DNA from: Carnegiea gigantea
Taxonomy: Eukaryota; Streptophyta; Magnoliopsida; Caryophyllales; Cactaceae
Direction of reading: 5' to 3'
DNA: 64,000 nucleotides
Assembly: GCA_029747015.1 (NCBI GenBank)
Contig: JAKOGI010000187.1
Coordinates: 273,501 to 337,500, forward strand
Part shown: positions 1-14,400 of the stretch, one piece after another
Position numbering within the stretch: position 1 is the first letter of the stretch
How the letters are laid out: every line of letters starts with the position of its first letter
Position numbers and translations under genes: made by a program
Notes under the pieces: generated by a model
What the model was told of the DNA's origin: nothing
Seen by the model: only the letters and a program-made list of their open reading frames with translations
The model's database searches: none

Positions 1-2216
1 TAGTACAGTGCTGAGTTTATGATTGGCTCCCAAAGCAATAAATGAACGAATCAACCATTCATGTCAATTCAAAGCTAGCTACTAATTGAGGCTAGCTGTA
101 ATTAATGGCTATTGGTTAAGCCTATGGACATCGAATATCATTCAACATTCCCTATCTTCTCATGCTGAACAGCAAAAACACTACCGGACTGCAATGAGAC
201 TAATGGAAGGTGATTTAAAATGTGGTTTTGGCCCTAGTATAGTAAAGTCGCTCTAGTATAGCAATTTCGTTTCATAGTACGGTTATTATGGGATGAAAGC
301 ACGGTTCGTTCAACTTCAAAACCTTTATGCGGAACGGCCACATTTTGCATATATAGTGATTAGTGCTTGCCTATCACTCAGTATCTAGATTTTCTATTTC
401 AACTCGAGCATCCGTACTAGTCACTCGACCGTTCAAAAATCCAAATCGACTAACAATCTACAAAGCCTTGTCTATGGTTTTTCCCGAGGAACGGAGGGTT
501 AGATGTCTGTAACATCACCTAAATAACATAGAAAGTATGTCCATTGGTACTTCATTTAACCCTCCAATAATCTAAAATTAAGGTATACATAAAGACACAG
601 TACTCATTGGTCATTTAACCCTCCAACAATCTAGTATGACAATCAATTTTAGACCAAGAAAACACAAAATATCCAACAAATGTGAGGTGGCCAACTCGAC
701 ATACCTGTTTGACATTTCTAGGGACAACATAAGTGGAAATTGGCCACACAGGAAAACTCCGCTAACACATAACATGACAACAACAATGGATTATGAATGT
801 TCCACAACCAACTTGCTGCTGTCTTCACTTTAGAATCTAATCTGTATCACGCATAACTGATATAGGCGGATCCACGACTAAGGGTGGGATGTTCATAGAC
901 ACCCCTAACAAAAAAAAAAAAAAATTTAATATTCTATATTTTGAAGGGGGTTAGATTGATAGATATAAACACTCCTAAAATAAGGAGTTTAGTAGATGGC
1001 AACCCTTGTTTCAAATGTTTAGACCCACCACTGATAACTGAACCTTTTGCTCTTCAAAAATTCGGGGCATTTTTATTTTGCCCCAAGAATCTGCTCCTTC
1101 AGATGCTAAAGTTTGAGCACGACCCTTTTGATTTTGCGCAATATACAGCATTTCTTAAATATAGATACTAAAGAAGAAGCATAGGGGCCATTGGATTTAA
1201 AAGCAACACTAGGAATGTATAACCATTTCTTTATCCCCCATCATACAAACAAGCTGATAATTAAACCCATATACTGATACTTCATCCCATTGAATCACAT
1301 ATGCTGCCTAATGATATGCACAGACTAATCCACCCCTAAGAGGTTTGTGGTCCAATATTCATAGGTTTTAGGACCAATAACAACAAGAAGCTTCTAGAAA
1401 GCATTTATGGTTATGCGAATCCTCTATATAAATTCATCTTGATACGAATGAATACCTTATATATCTTGCAGACTAGCAAATAGAATAATAGAACAAATAA
1501 CGTGATGATTTCTCACAGAAGAGTTCCTTGGGTGAGAATCAGCTTATCTGTAAAGACTGTCAGAGTGAGGCATATATAAATGAGGCAACAATGTTTTCAA
1601 TTAAGCATTTACTAGAAACTACTTTCGTCTTAGAATGTCTTGCCATGGTTTGTGATTCTTAGTAAGGTAACGATGCCTAGCCTATTTATGTAAAGGGAAA
1701 TGCTGCCTATTTCAAACCTCTACTAAAAACCATGGCTAATTAATGACGTTACGACATTATTTGGGATATCTTGAGCTTTCTTAGCTAGTGTCTTAAAGGT
1801 CATTGCAAAAGGTAAACCATATTTACCAGGAAGCAAATGAAGCAACTTATTCAATAGCGATATTCAGTTGTGTCATTTTAACATTAGCATTCATGGCGTT
1901 GGGTTACCCCTAAAAAACGCTGTAACATTCTTATCGATGATAATTCCAGTCAAAAAGATCGCGTAAGATTATTCAGCCCCCCCCAAAAAAGCTGCAAAAA
2001 GACAAAAATAGAAAGAAAAAAAAGAAAAGGAGGGGGAAAAAGGTATGATTGAGTAAACATTATTTCACTATATATGATTGGGATTGGGAATCATACAATC
2101 GGAGTGGCGTAATCAAATAGAATCCAAAGTACCTTTTATGAAGCCATCCTAACGGTAGATTACCTAGGGACGATGCCTCTAAACATACAAAAAAATATCA
2201 CTGGGAATAGTTACCA
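1..2216. other. Gene-free 3' flank of the BASS4-like gene
   Basis: No coding exon, RNA gene or intact mobile element was recognised here. There are only short stop-limited ORFs, A-rich runs (for example 910-923) and one C8A6 tract at 1977-1990. I see nothing else in it. Confidence 0.5.
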
Positions 2217-2721
2217 TAGGGGTGTAAAGAAACCGAATCAACTAGCCAATACCTCAGGTTTGGCCCAGTCAGCTTGGGCATGAATCAGACTGAGCTCAAG
2301 TCGAGTTTGAGCCCGCTCAAAAACAAAATCAACCAAGTCTGACCATAGCGAGACTGGGCTCAGTTTGGCTCGATTTAGTTCAACTAATTTATCTTTTTAT
2401 CTTATGTGCTTGTGTAGTGAGTACTAGATTACAATTAGGATCCAACACAATTTTATTCCAACCATTATTTGTTGAATCTAAAAAAAATCTAGAATTTAGC
2501 TTTGGTTATAGGTTTGAGTCTAAGCACTTGTAAACAAGAACCCCCAAGAAAGAAAAAATTCGAGCTGAACTGAGCGGAGCTCCAAATCGAGCAATGGGCA
2601 TCCATGTTTGAGCCCCAACTTCATACGCTTTGCGAGTTTCGAGCCAAGCCTAAGCTGAGCTTTTATCTTATCGAGCCAGAGCTTAATCGGTCAAGTTCGG
2701 CTCAGCTCAATTACACCCCTA
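2217..2721. mobile_element. hAT-like MITE
   Basis: A 505-bp non-coding element with terminal inverted repeats. The left end reads TAGGGGTGTAA and the right end is its exact reverse complement, TTACACCCCTA. TAGGGRTG-type ends are typical of hAT elements. The interior is rich in gagctc/gagccgag words, as in many plant MITEs. No 8-bp target duplication survives at the flanks (AGTTACCA versus GTACTTGA), so the insertion is old or the ends are slightly misplaced. Confidence 0.55.
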
Positions 2722-4231
2722 GTACTTGAGGGAGGGGAGGGAAAAGACATTTCATGAATTAACACGAAAAACACGTATGCATGAAATTGCAAATGAAAGC
2801 ATAAGATTTAGCCACATGCGTACGTATAGCCAGAGAACGAACACCAACCAATTTGACATGGAATACTCCTTCAGATGAGGCAAAAAAACTACGATTAGCA
2901 ATACACGATAAACCCACTATCAAAAAAGGATATATTACAATTGCCTACACTCGTAACTCTGCACCTTTCACTCGCATTTCGCTAGTGTTTGGGTCGCCCC
3001 TCTCACGACTCTATCTTCCCTGTTCATATACACTCCCTCTATTTGGGATTTGGTGTACGTACGATACACCCTATGAATACTGGACCTCACACCACTACTC
3101 AAAACCCCATGTTGGGTCAAGAGGACTCACGCACGCTCTATCAATGAGGATTGGAGATGTCTAATCTATGCCCATCTCCTATGGACCTGTAGGCGGGGAA
3201 AAAAAAAAAAAAAAAAACTTGACCCCACGCTATCTCTTACAAAACTTCCACAAGATACACATTCCAAATAGAATTCTAGAAGTAATAGCTTTCCTAATAC
3301 CGCTAGAATTCCAGCCTTCTAGGAAACAAATTTTTTGATACAAAATAAAATCTTCCTAAGGTAAAATAATAGTCTCAGTATTTTTGGGGCAGACGTTCAA
3401 CACATTGAGTACATAGGCAATTTCAGCGAGTTAGACATTTCTCATTCATTTTGTACATCAGCGTTCAGAAGGGCTTACATAGGTAAATGGTTATGAGAGT
3501 TCCCTCTCAACCTCACTTCAAATCTCTAAGGCTGTAACATCCTTCTCAAGGCATGGCCATCTAAACAGAAATCCTTAGAGGCAGGCCGGTGAAGAGGCAT
3601 GAAAACTAAAATTGCTCTCTGCTATTATTTGGCAATCCACCATCATACGTTACAACCTCGATGCAAGAATTATGCAGCACAAACCTTTTCTAGGTTTCTC
3701 ATGGCATTCAAAGTTCCCAATGTCTGACTAATGAAAATCTTGTTACCCAGGCGTGAACTGCCCATCTCCTTTGCTTGCTTCTCTCCCACTATCTTTTGTA
3801 GGTTGAGAGGATTCCTAAAGCAGGTTTCGTATTTCAAACTTCAAAAATCACAAACTCCCCAGTGTAGGTCCTGCTTTTATGAGGTCTAGACACTCCGAAA
3901 ATAATGCAAAACTAAATCAGTAGGGCAAATGTAACCTGTCAATCCTTTTGCAGAGGTCTGGGTGAAACTCTGATGAATTGGCTCCCGCTGAGCTTGCAAA
4001 GATAGTCTGCAACCAACAAGCATTCCTTGTCGAGTTTGATTAAAGCAGCAAATGGACGGACGAATTTTATCAGCATTTGTCGAAGGGTTGGGCACCAAAG
4101 AAAAGCTTATGTACAATTATTGAAAGAATTTATACATTTAGAGTCCAACGCATCTACTTCCATCAAAAACATCAAGTGAAGGGGGAAACAAAGGGAGATG
4201 TAAAAATCGGTAAGGTCTGCAGAGCAAAACT
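2722..4231. other. Downstream region and probable 3' UTR of the BASS4-like gene
   Basis: Non-coding on both strands as far as can be seen. The part next to 4231 should contain the 3' UTR and polyadenylation site of the minus-strand transporter gene, but no single site stands out. An A-rich run lies at about 3199-3217. Confidence 0.4.
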
Positions 4232-7200
4232 TCAAGGTCTCTTGATATTGGCGCGTGACTCATCCTTTCGAAGCCAGTACTTAACTAGAAGTGAATCGAT
4301 TATGATCTACATGGATGGTACAAAAATAAGCATGTAATTACTGCCTCATTCAAATAAGTTAACCTGTGATGGGAGCCAATGAATACAGTAGAAAGCAAGA
4401 AATCGTTTAAGCAAAGAACCTGGTTCACATCTGCTGCAACTGAAGGGAGAACAAGTAAGCCTGATTCACCCAATACACCTCCAATCTGCTCCACTATAGC
4501 AGTTGCAATAAGTAGAGATCGCTGTATGATCAGATTAGTTCTTAGCAGCACAGAAATATAAAATAAAGTAGGATACAGTCTACGAAACCTACAGTCTTCT
4601 TCTCCCAGGCTTTCAATTTGCAGCTTATAGAAGTGGAATGGGAACAATATAATCATTCGATCTGTCAGCTAGGAATTCAAGTTATGGTAAAGAAGCACTT
4701 GTCCATATCCTTCCACGGTTAAAATCAGACAGAGATGCATTGAGTAACAGCGCAACCAACCAGACTGCAAACCAACATGACACCCCTGCGATTTTCCTTC
4801 TTCTCAAATACTGCCTTCCAAGGAGAACAGTCAGCAGACAAGATCCGGACCATATTGGCATTAAATGCTAAGAAGAACATATGCACCAGTCTGCACAATG
4901 GAAAAGAAGTTATACTCACAAAAAGCACATTCATCCTCAATACAGAATAAATCATGACAATGAAGACCATCATGTGCTGACCAGCCCACAAAAGGTACAA
5001 TATAGGACAATGTGTAGACTCCTGGCCATAATATGGTCTAAGGTTTTAGTTCCCCATTTCCATCGCATTTAGTTATATCGTCATGCATTCACAAGAGTTC
5101 CTTTAATTTACATTATCTTGTTGGAAGCAAAAGTTTTATCCGTGTATTTACGTATTAAACTTTAGGCTTTACAAAATGAAAGAACCCTACATGATATCCC
5201 TCAAGTAGCAACAGTATGGCACCCTAAAAGATCTGTCACTCGAAGATACTAGTTTCATTGACACGCATACCCCCAAATCCCAACCATTCAGATTCACTGA
5301 CCTGCTCAAGAAATTAGGAATCATGGATTCATGGCAGGAACTGTGAAAACCTTCTAGGCGTAAGGCCATGAGGCAGTTCTAGGCAGATTGGCAGCCATGG
5401 CAACTCAAAAACCTAGATCAATGAAGCGAATTTATCTATGATACCAAATCACTGAATCTCCAAAGAGAGGCTGGAGACATCACGGGCAGGTGTCATGTAG
5501 TTTGAAGACCTGAACTTCAGATATTGGGGCTATGAGGCAGAAGTGCAGAAGACAAGTTTCGACACCAAAGTAAATTTAAATAAATGCAGCAGCAAAACAG
5601 CCTCCAATTCAGATGCTGATTTCTTGGATTTGAAAGCAGTAGTTGCTTTGATTTGTCATTTTGACCACATTTTGCCCGACTACCTCAAGCTTGCCCTGTT
5701 GGCAGTAAGATGAGGATACAGCATCGCAAGAGAGGATAATGGAAACCATGTGGTATTGAGTGATATAAAGCATGAAAGTGAATAGCTTTATGGTTATCCC
5801 TGATCCTACTTAGTGGACCTCCTACTGGGTTGTCTTTGTTGTAACAATAGGGTAGTATGACGAAAGGGGTAATAGCTTGGTTATGATTGTGGTTAAAAAA
5901 ACAGGTTAAGCAAGTAACAATGCACCCTTCTGTCTTCAACAGAAAAACATCGGAGATCTTCGCTTAGAACTATAACAAGGGAATGGTAGAGGACACTTCT
6001 AGGCCAAAAAAATTTTTAAAAAAACTATGTATTAAACAACCATATCCTCTGCTTTATGAATTGATTATCAAAAGAAAGATGGAGATCATAGCAATTGTCA
6101 TATGTTTCCCTGTCTGCACCTTAGCCCCTCCTCTCTGCAGAATGTGCTTCTAATCCCACCAACTAGAAATTGCTACTGCTTGTCATCTTACATCTTAAGG
6201 ACAAATATAATCACCATAAATCATTCAGATCTTCAGAAAACTTAGAATTGGCAGGTGTGATGTTGTTATTGATCGCCCAAAAAAAAAAAAAGTAATTAAT
6301 GAAGCCTCGAGAATTTACGGAAGAACCACAAGATGGATCAAACGGCTGAGCTCAGTTGAATTTAGTGGGGAAGAAACCTAGAAGGGAATAAAAGAGCTAT
6401 GTAAAGAGACAGGAAGACTTATCTGATGCCAATAAGGATCTAGACACTGAAAGATTTCTTTACGCTATATGCACTTCTCCCCTGATCAAGACAGGCAACA
6501 ATACCCAAACTTTGACGGCACACCTTATGGTAAGGGTACATGTCTACATATATTAAGCCCACGCAGAAGATGGAGAGAGGTGTTGAACCATTCTGCATTT
6601 GTCAAATGTAAATCAGACATAAGTCATGTGAACAAAGCTCGAGATATTTTTCTTGTCATTTCACGGCAATGTTTGCATGGCATTTACCCAGCATCTATGA
6701 GGTTCAACAATATTCGTGTTTGAGATATCAGCCTATTTCCAAGTAAATGCAAAGGATAGTGTATTATGCACAGATTGTATTAACTTATCTTCAACCAACC
6801 AGACCATAAATGCAGGACCCCAAAAATGCAAGGAAACTGTTAGGAGTTTTACTTAACCGCAAGTGCACGGCGTAGCTGTAGCTAGCAACCGGCAAGTACG
6901 GGTCGAATCCACAGGGAACTTGGTTTCAACTACTAGAACTAATTGGACTAACTCAAGTTAGGCAGTTGCCGAGTGAAGTTGGTTTAACTAATTCTAACTC
7001 TATTTGGTCTAAGACAATAATGAGAAGAGAATCCTGGATTGGGGTTCACCGCACTATGATGCTCATTGGAAAATAAACTAGGTCATGCGAATCTGCCTGT
7101 AAGATAATTGAAATGGAATTATTACCGGTTTAAAGCATCTACGCCTACTTTCGAAGGTCATTAGACTGATCAGGCTAACCTAGTTGTCTACTTTCGTGAA

Positions 7201-10200
7201 ACTAGAATAACAAAACCACAAGATCATGTAATTTCAATTCCCAATTGCACCCCCAACTACTTTCGTGTCAGGTAATTCAATTGCTCACAAAGCTACTCTA
7301 AGTAAAGGACCTAACTTTCGTTAGTCTCCTAAACCCTAATTAAGAACATGAATAAAACCCTCTCAGGCAATTCATCGAACACCTGGCATGCTAAGTGAGA
7401 ATTCAATTATACTCTGGCGTAATTCACAAAAACCTAGAATTAACAATCCAATTTACATCACAGGGGCTACACCCAATCTAAGATTAAGGAATTTAACCGC
7501 TAAACATGATTCTAAACAACATCTCAATCAAGAACAATAACATGTCAAGGAATATAGAACTTGAATTAAAACGAAAGAAAGGGGTAGAAAAGTGTACCCT
7601 GAACAATCTGCAACAATATTCAATCGAAAGTGTAAACAAATTTTGATCCAAAACTTGAATTCAATAGCCACAATAAGCAAAACCTAAAAGCCCTAGAAAT
7701 CGCCTAAAACGAGAGAGAAGAAAAGGTAGAATGAATAAAAACCCCGGAATTACAATCCCAAAACACGATAAAACAGCGACAACTAAAGTGGCACGGTCGT
7801 GCCAGACGGCACGGGGGCCCCGTGCCAAATTTCTGCCGGACGAAAACGCGGGACCCGGCGAAAAAAGACAACCATGCCACACAGCACGGCCAGGCCGTGC
7901 CATGTGGCACGGTCGTGCCAAGTGGCACGGCCACACCGTGCCATGTGGCACGGTCGTGCCGCGTGGCACGGCTAGGCCATGCCACGTGGCGCCGGTTCGG
8001 GTTTGTCGGGTCGTCGCGGTTTTTCCTTGTCGCGTGTGTCCGATTCTCCGGGGCTTCCGTGCGACGCTTTTTCGTAGCTTTTCTCGCCTTCTTGGCACTC
8101 CTTTCTGCTAAATGCTGTTCATATTTCTGTTTCTTCAATAGAGTTCCTGAAAATATCGAAGATGTTATATGAGTTAAAAGTATGCAAAAGGAGGCAGATT
8201 TGACCCTTCCTTAACACAATTAAACGTGAAAACGGGGGAGGAAATGGGTCAAATAGGGGCTAAAAATAGTACAAAATAGAGGTTCATCAGAAACACTGAA
8301 AGACACATGAGTGGAGAGTAAGAATATAACGACAGCAGCAGCGGGAAGATATTTCGCAATCAGTATTGCATAGCAGCTTACACTAAAACGCCTTCTTGAC
8401 CATAGCAGCATACAAAACTGCATAACTCCTCCCCATGAGAAGCAGTTGTGCACCACAAAACATAAAATTGAAGCCATAATAGGTACATACTCACATTCCC
8501 ATCCCTACAGCACCAACAAAGACTTCAGGCTTAACCATCATGAGTAGTGCTCGTGACTTGCTGACTTGCATCCATGGAAACTGAAGGGCAAAAGAGGATC
8601 CCATATAAGTGATTTCCAAAATTTGTAAGTAGAAGCAACCATGGTCCGCAATGATCCACGTTGTCCAATATCAAAGACTATGTATAAGGTGCGATTTAAG
8701 GCTTACAACAACAATATCCACTGTGAAACCCACACAATGCATTTGGAGTTTCGCCAGGAAGATCTTCGGAGTCTCAAGAGGAGGTAGTTGGAAGATAAGG
8801 GGAGCTTGGTGAAGGAATGACGAAGTGAAAGAGAAGGTCAAGGATAAACAAGTTGCCTATACCGCCTTAATAGATGGCACATCCAATGAGGACAAGGAAG
8901 CTAGCAAAGGTAAGGTAGCTACCAAGGATGCGTAGAAAACCATCACAATAGAAAAACAAAACCTTATGGAAGGTTATAGCAATGGCTTGAGATTAAGGAG
9001 AGGAAGAAAGAGGTGTTTAAGCTGACAGGAGCAAGGGAAAGAGAACAAAAGACCTGGGATATGTAAAATACATCAAGGATGGGGATGATAGGGTTCTAGT
9101 CAAGGAAGCTAACATAAAGGTGAGAATTTTTTAATTTTAAAAAAAAAAACTTTTGTAAGCTTTTAATGATGAAGATATTCAATGGAGGTGCAGAACCAAT
9201 GAAAGAAAGCCAAAATCAAGAATTATGGGAAATATTCCAGTATTTGAAAATGTATTGAATTTTGATTTTTTACATGATTTTCGTCTATAGTATTATAGGG
9301 TATTTCAGACGAGTCAAACACGGTTATTTAGGACTATTTTAATAAGATTTAGTTTTAGGAAATGGGAAGATAGATATGTCATCATTAAGCGATAGAATAT
9401 GAGAGAAGAGCTGGGCAGAAAATGGCAATAGGGTAGACAAAACTTTCATGTAGCAACTGAACAAAGAAACCAAAGACACAAGCTCACAGCAATTAGCGTA
9501 GTACAGACAATCAACTGGTGGAGTATACTTTTAGCAAACAGAGTGAAAGGAGGGTGGCGGTTGGTTGGTGCAGTTTAGTGGTGTTCCATAGCTAGTGTGG
9601 TGTGCTCGATTGGAATTTCTTTTTGGGCCATTTCTGTCTGACACGGATGCGAAATTGAATGGCAAGGAAAATGGAACAATTAGGAAGTTAGGATAAAAAA
9701 GGCTCTGATAACAAACTGAAATAGGATGCTCTTAGAGCAATTCCAACAAAAGGGTTAGATGGTGTAGAATGCTCTTAACAGCAGTTCCTACCGGGAAAGG
9801 ATTTAGGATACTCACAGAAGCTGTCCTTGACCCAGACAGGAAAAAAAAAATCAGGGAAATATTAGACCTACTCAATCTTATTCATAGTCTGATAATTTCG
9901 TTACATAAGGGGTTTTAAAAAGATAAGATTCCTGGGGGAACCAGGGAACTTTAAATATATCAGGCAAACTATAAAAATATGAAATATCTTATGTGACATA
10001 ATCTTAAGCTCTTAACACACTAGGGAGCTAATTCTCACTAAAATACTAAACAACGTCTTTGTTTTTACAATCCTAAAATATGCCAAAATATACCTATGAA
10101 AAATATCGAAATACAAAAAATATCCAATACCAAAATATCATGATTTCCTAAATCTTTTTACCCATCCTTTGCTGTTATCCTGCATCAGTAATTTGCCCCA

Positions 10201-11357
10201 CATTCTATCAAGGAGCTGTTGGGTAGAAATCCTGCTACGGTTATTCGAGAGCCACCCTCCTCCCTTTCTCCCATGCCTTCCCCCACTGGCATGTCTCCCA
10301 TGAGAGAAGTGCTGCTATATTAACCCCCCCCCCCCCCAAAAAAAAAGAGGAAGAAAATTCAGCAAAAGAGCTCACAAACCTAGACAAGATCCCCATCTAT
10401 AAGACACCACTGTTTGGTAATAAACTCTCTAAAGTTAATCAGGGGACAGTTTTCCTAGAAAGAGGTCCTATATATTCCACTTTAATTCCATCTCTATAAG
10501 ACTATAAACAGTCCAGAAAGAAAACGAGTGACTTACAAAACCAAGGAGGATTGAAGTTGTGATCGAGAAAAACCATTCATTCTGGTCAACAAATGTTGCC
10601 AAGCCTGTTGACAAAGGAAAATTCCGAAACTAAGGAAACAGAAAAAGAATGGATCACATCAAATCTGAAAAAATGAAATTTAATTATGTAAACATCTTTC
10701 ATTCTCTGTCACTCTCATCAAACTTACTGGTATATCTTTTTGACACATTTCTTTTGCCAAAGTCCAAAGCTAACACAAAGGCTCGGTCCAATGGCATATA
10801 ACTTCTTACTAGACATTCTCAACTAAAATCTCACTAGAGGCATTTGGAGGGGGGAGGGTCTCACCCTCTTCTCTTCCAAACCCCATCGCCACTGAGGTTT
10901 CCTTACAAATGTTGGGATCTTAGATATGCCATCTTGCCTACATTGTAGAGGGGGGGGGGTCTTCATTAGATGCTACATAACGTCATCACCCCACACTAGA
11001 CCCCACACAGAACAATTCTAAATATACTTAAGAACTATGTAAAAGTGTAAACTCATTCCAGGGAGAATTACCCAATCAGAAAATCAGAGGAGGAAAAGTG
11101 GCGGCAACATTGTTAAGTCGAAGATAGAAGTTCATTCGTGAATTTGATTCCATATTATGAGAAAAACTTACCAGGGAACGAATTCCTTATTACCTGCAAT
11201 CAAAAGAATTTAGTTCAGATGCAGAGAATTCTACCTACTGCAAAACACAAAATCCGATAAGGTTGCGAAGGAAGTGGCCTGAAACATTCCCAAACAGCTT
11301 GGACAAGTACGATGCAGGCATGGCATTTTTACATGGTCTTTTTTGGTCTTGGACTTA

Positions 11358-11416
<59 letters not shown>

Positions 11417-14400
11417 TGAAGTCTGAAGAGACAAAGCATTAGACAATCTATAAAGCAATTTCAGTTATCAATTCCCTGCTATCCCTCACTTCCTGATATA
11501 CGTGGAATAGGGGATATTCTGGTTGCACTGGGTGCTATACCACATGCACGGCTGTCCTTTTCCTTTAGACAATCTGATATAGGGGTCTACAGTTACTGCC
11601 TTCTCTACCAAGTAACTTTTCTTAGATCTATGGAGCAGCCCTTTCCCTTATGTTCCCCCTGGTTTGGTTCTTACTCACTTTATCTATTGTCTCTCCCTAA
11701 CTTTCTCCTTCTCTTTTTTTCTCATTTGCTCTTCGTCTGCAATGGTTAGAGAGATAAAGCCTAGGGAAGCCCTATAAATGCCTATAAAAAGAAGCGTCAG
11801 CACAATGGGAATTCTACAAAATTTTGCAAAACAAGCAACTTGCAGACCATACAACAGGTACTTTGAAGAACCGATTATCTAAGCTAGAAGGTATGGCACT
11901 ATGCTTATTATTTGAATGTCACAGATTGGTGAAATAAGCGACTAATAGACCACACTAACAACCATCAAAAGTGAACATGAAATCATACACCTTTTACAAC
12001 ACACGCGGATACTATAATTCAAACAAAATTGATAAACAGGAACCAGTGGAGAACCTTTCCCAAAATTAAAGGGACAATAAGTATAAGGAGAAGATTTTGA
12101 AACAGCTTCCAAGTGGGGATTGCCACACCGAATCCGTCAGCAAAGAATTTTGTGATCCAAAGTGGTACCTGCAATATCAGAAGTTATTTTAGGAAACCTA
12201 CACTGGCAAAATGCCTGCATCATACCCTAGGACGAGCAAATAAATAGCCCCTTTGGAGCCAATCATAGGGGTAGAATGCTTTGTTCCCATAAAAGCAACA
12301 CCCGAGATGTGTGTCTGCAGCCAAAGGTCAGGGGGAGAAAAAAAATCCTTCATGCCAAAGACTTATAGAAGAAGAGCTCCACGCAAAATTAAATATTGAA
12401 ATATGCAAAGAGAAGAAACCTCCTTTGCTATTTCTCATGCATCTAGAATATTTTTGAGAAAGAGGAACCAGGGAAGAAAACAACTAACGTTTTCCACTGA
12501 AGTTCATAAAATACACACGATAGCAATAACAATCCAATACGTTCTGCTGCTGGTGGACCTCAAAACTCAATATATTCACAGAACTTTTTCCTAATGAGGC
12601 TTTTCTTAAATACTTGCACCAAAATTATTCTGAAAACTGGAACCAAGTACAAATAAGATGAAACTAGCACTAATGTAACAACTCAAACATTTCAGAAGTA
12701 GGACTAGTATGAAGAAATATACAATTGAAACTGACATTGAATCTTTGGACCAGGAGAAAAGTGACCTGGTTTTTTTTTTGGCGGGGGGGTTGCCATATCC
12801 AACTCGAAAGACACAGAAGGGAAGAAAGCATCAGTTGGTGTCTTCTTGATACTATGGATTAGCCCTTCATAGGTATTTTCCTACTGAGCTAGTGAACATA
12901 GAGAAAGATACTCCTATAAATTGATTTAATTTGCAGACATGTCAGAATGCAAAGCAGCGGAAATTAAGTGAGAAGGTAACTCACAGTTAACATGCCTAAA
13001 AGAACAGATGTTACTGTCAAAGCAAGGGCCAGAGCAGAATTCCCACCTACAAGCTGCAGTCACTTCACGATACGATAAATCAGAAAATCTTGCCGATTCT
13101 TGAATGTACTGAAAGAGTAACGAGAAGCTCAGCCAAAATACTTGTGTAAGTGCTACTCCACCATTCAATGCTGTAGGCATACAGCTAAAAATAGCCAAGC
13201 CTGCCAAATCAGTTACTGATAAAGTTAGCATCATCTTGAGATCATATCAATCTAAATTTAAGATTCAAACTCTGTTTCTGCAGTTTGTGTTCATTTGCAT
13301 ATGTGCCTATTACAAATTCTTGTGGTGCCAGCTGCAGTTTAAGAATCAACTTTGAGAACAGAGGGCTCAGCAGTAGAATGAAGGCCTGGTAAATAAAACA
13401 TATAGAAACAATAAAAGTGCCATCTCTTCCAAATATACAATTATTAAGAAGCAAAATTTCTCACTCTAATGATTAAATGATATGCTAGCCGTCCCCTTAC
13501 TGAATTTTGCTAACAAATGACAGCTTGCATTTATATTCTACCAACATGTTCCGTCTGGTATTAAAAAACAAATAAATAGATAAACAAATTTTAATTGTGA
13601 AAAAGTTTGATTGGCCACGTTTGTTCATACTTAGATGGCAAACGTTTGCTCTCTCTTCGGCAACCCAAGCTTTAAAAATTTAATTAAATTTTCTGCTCTC
13701 TCTTTGGCCACAGAAGTTGGGGAGAACAATGAAGATGCTTAGTTACAATTGAATAGAGTTTATGCAATGTTAATATAAACAATAGAACCAGCCTCTCTAT
13801 AATTCAACTTTTCAAGGGGAATGCTGCTATGTTAGGCCCCTCCCTACACCCTGCCTCGTGTCACGGACCGCTCTAGAATACTCTAGAATGCCCTGAATTT
13901 CCCTAGATTTCTCTAGAGTATGTTCTAGAAGGTTCCAGAGGGTTCTACACAATTTCACACCTGTGTAGAATCCTAGATATTTGTATAGAACATTCTGGAT
14001 GTACAATCTAGACCGTAGGATCAAATATATCTCCACCGTCCATTGAGGAGGTGGATGTGTATATATACCCCCAAGGGGGCTCATTTGTACACCAAACATT
14101 CAAGTGCAATACAAAGCATTCTCCCAAACTCATTCTCTCTCTACTTTTTCTCTCTAAGTTCTCTTAGAATGTGTGTGTGCTTACTTAGCCTCTCAAATCT
14201 AAGTCAAGCATCCTTAAGGCTTACTAGCAAACGAAGCAAAAGTTCCAAGCAAAGTTTTCTATGCCGCACGGGTCTAACTTTGAGTGAATTATCAACCCGT
14301 GATAGTTGGTATCAGAGTAAGGTTCGAGTTGGGAGATCATGGTTTCAAGTGTCACCGATGCCGGCAAACCTCAACAAGAAAAGAAGAAGGGAAAGGACAA

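Noticed and set aside
636..1171. Small plus-strand ORFs near the window start
   Set aside because: No similarity, no splice context, and A-rich low-complexity neighbours; treated as chance.
7661..8172. Four overlapping ORFs of 116-145 residues on both strands
   Set aside because: They arise from the GC-rich palindromic array inside a solo LTR; peptides are Arg/His/Pro-rich with no family resemblance, and four frames open at once is a composition effect.
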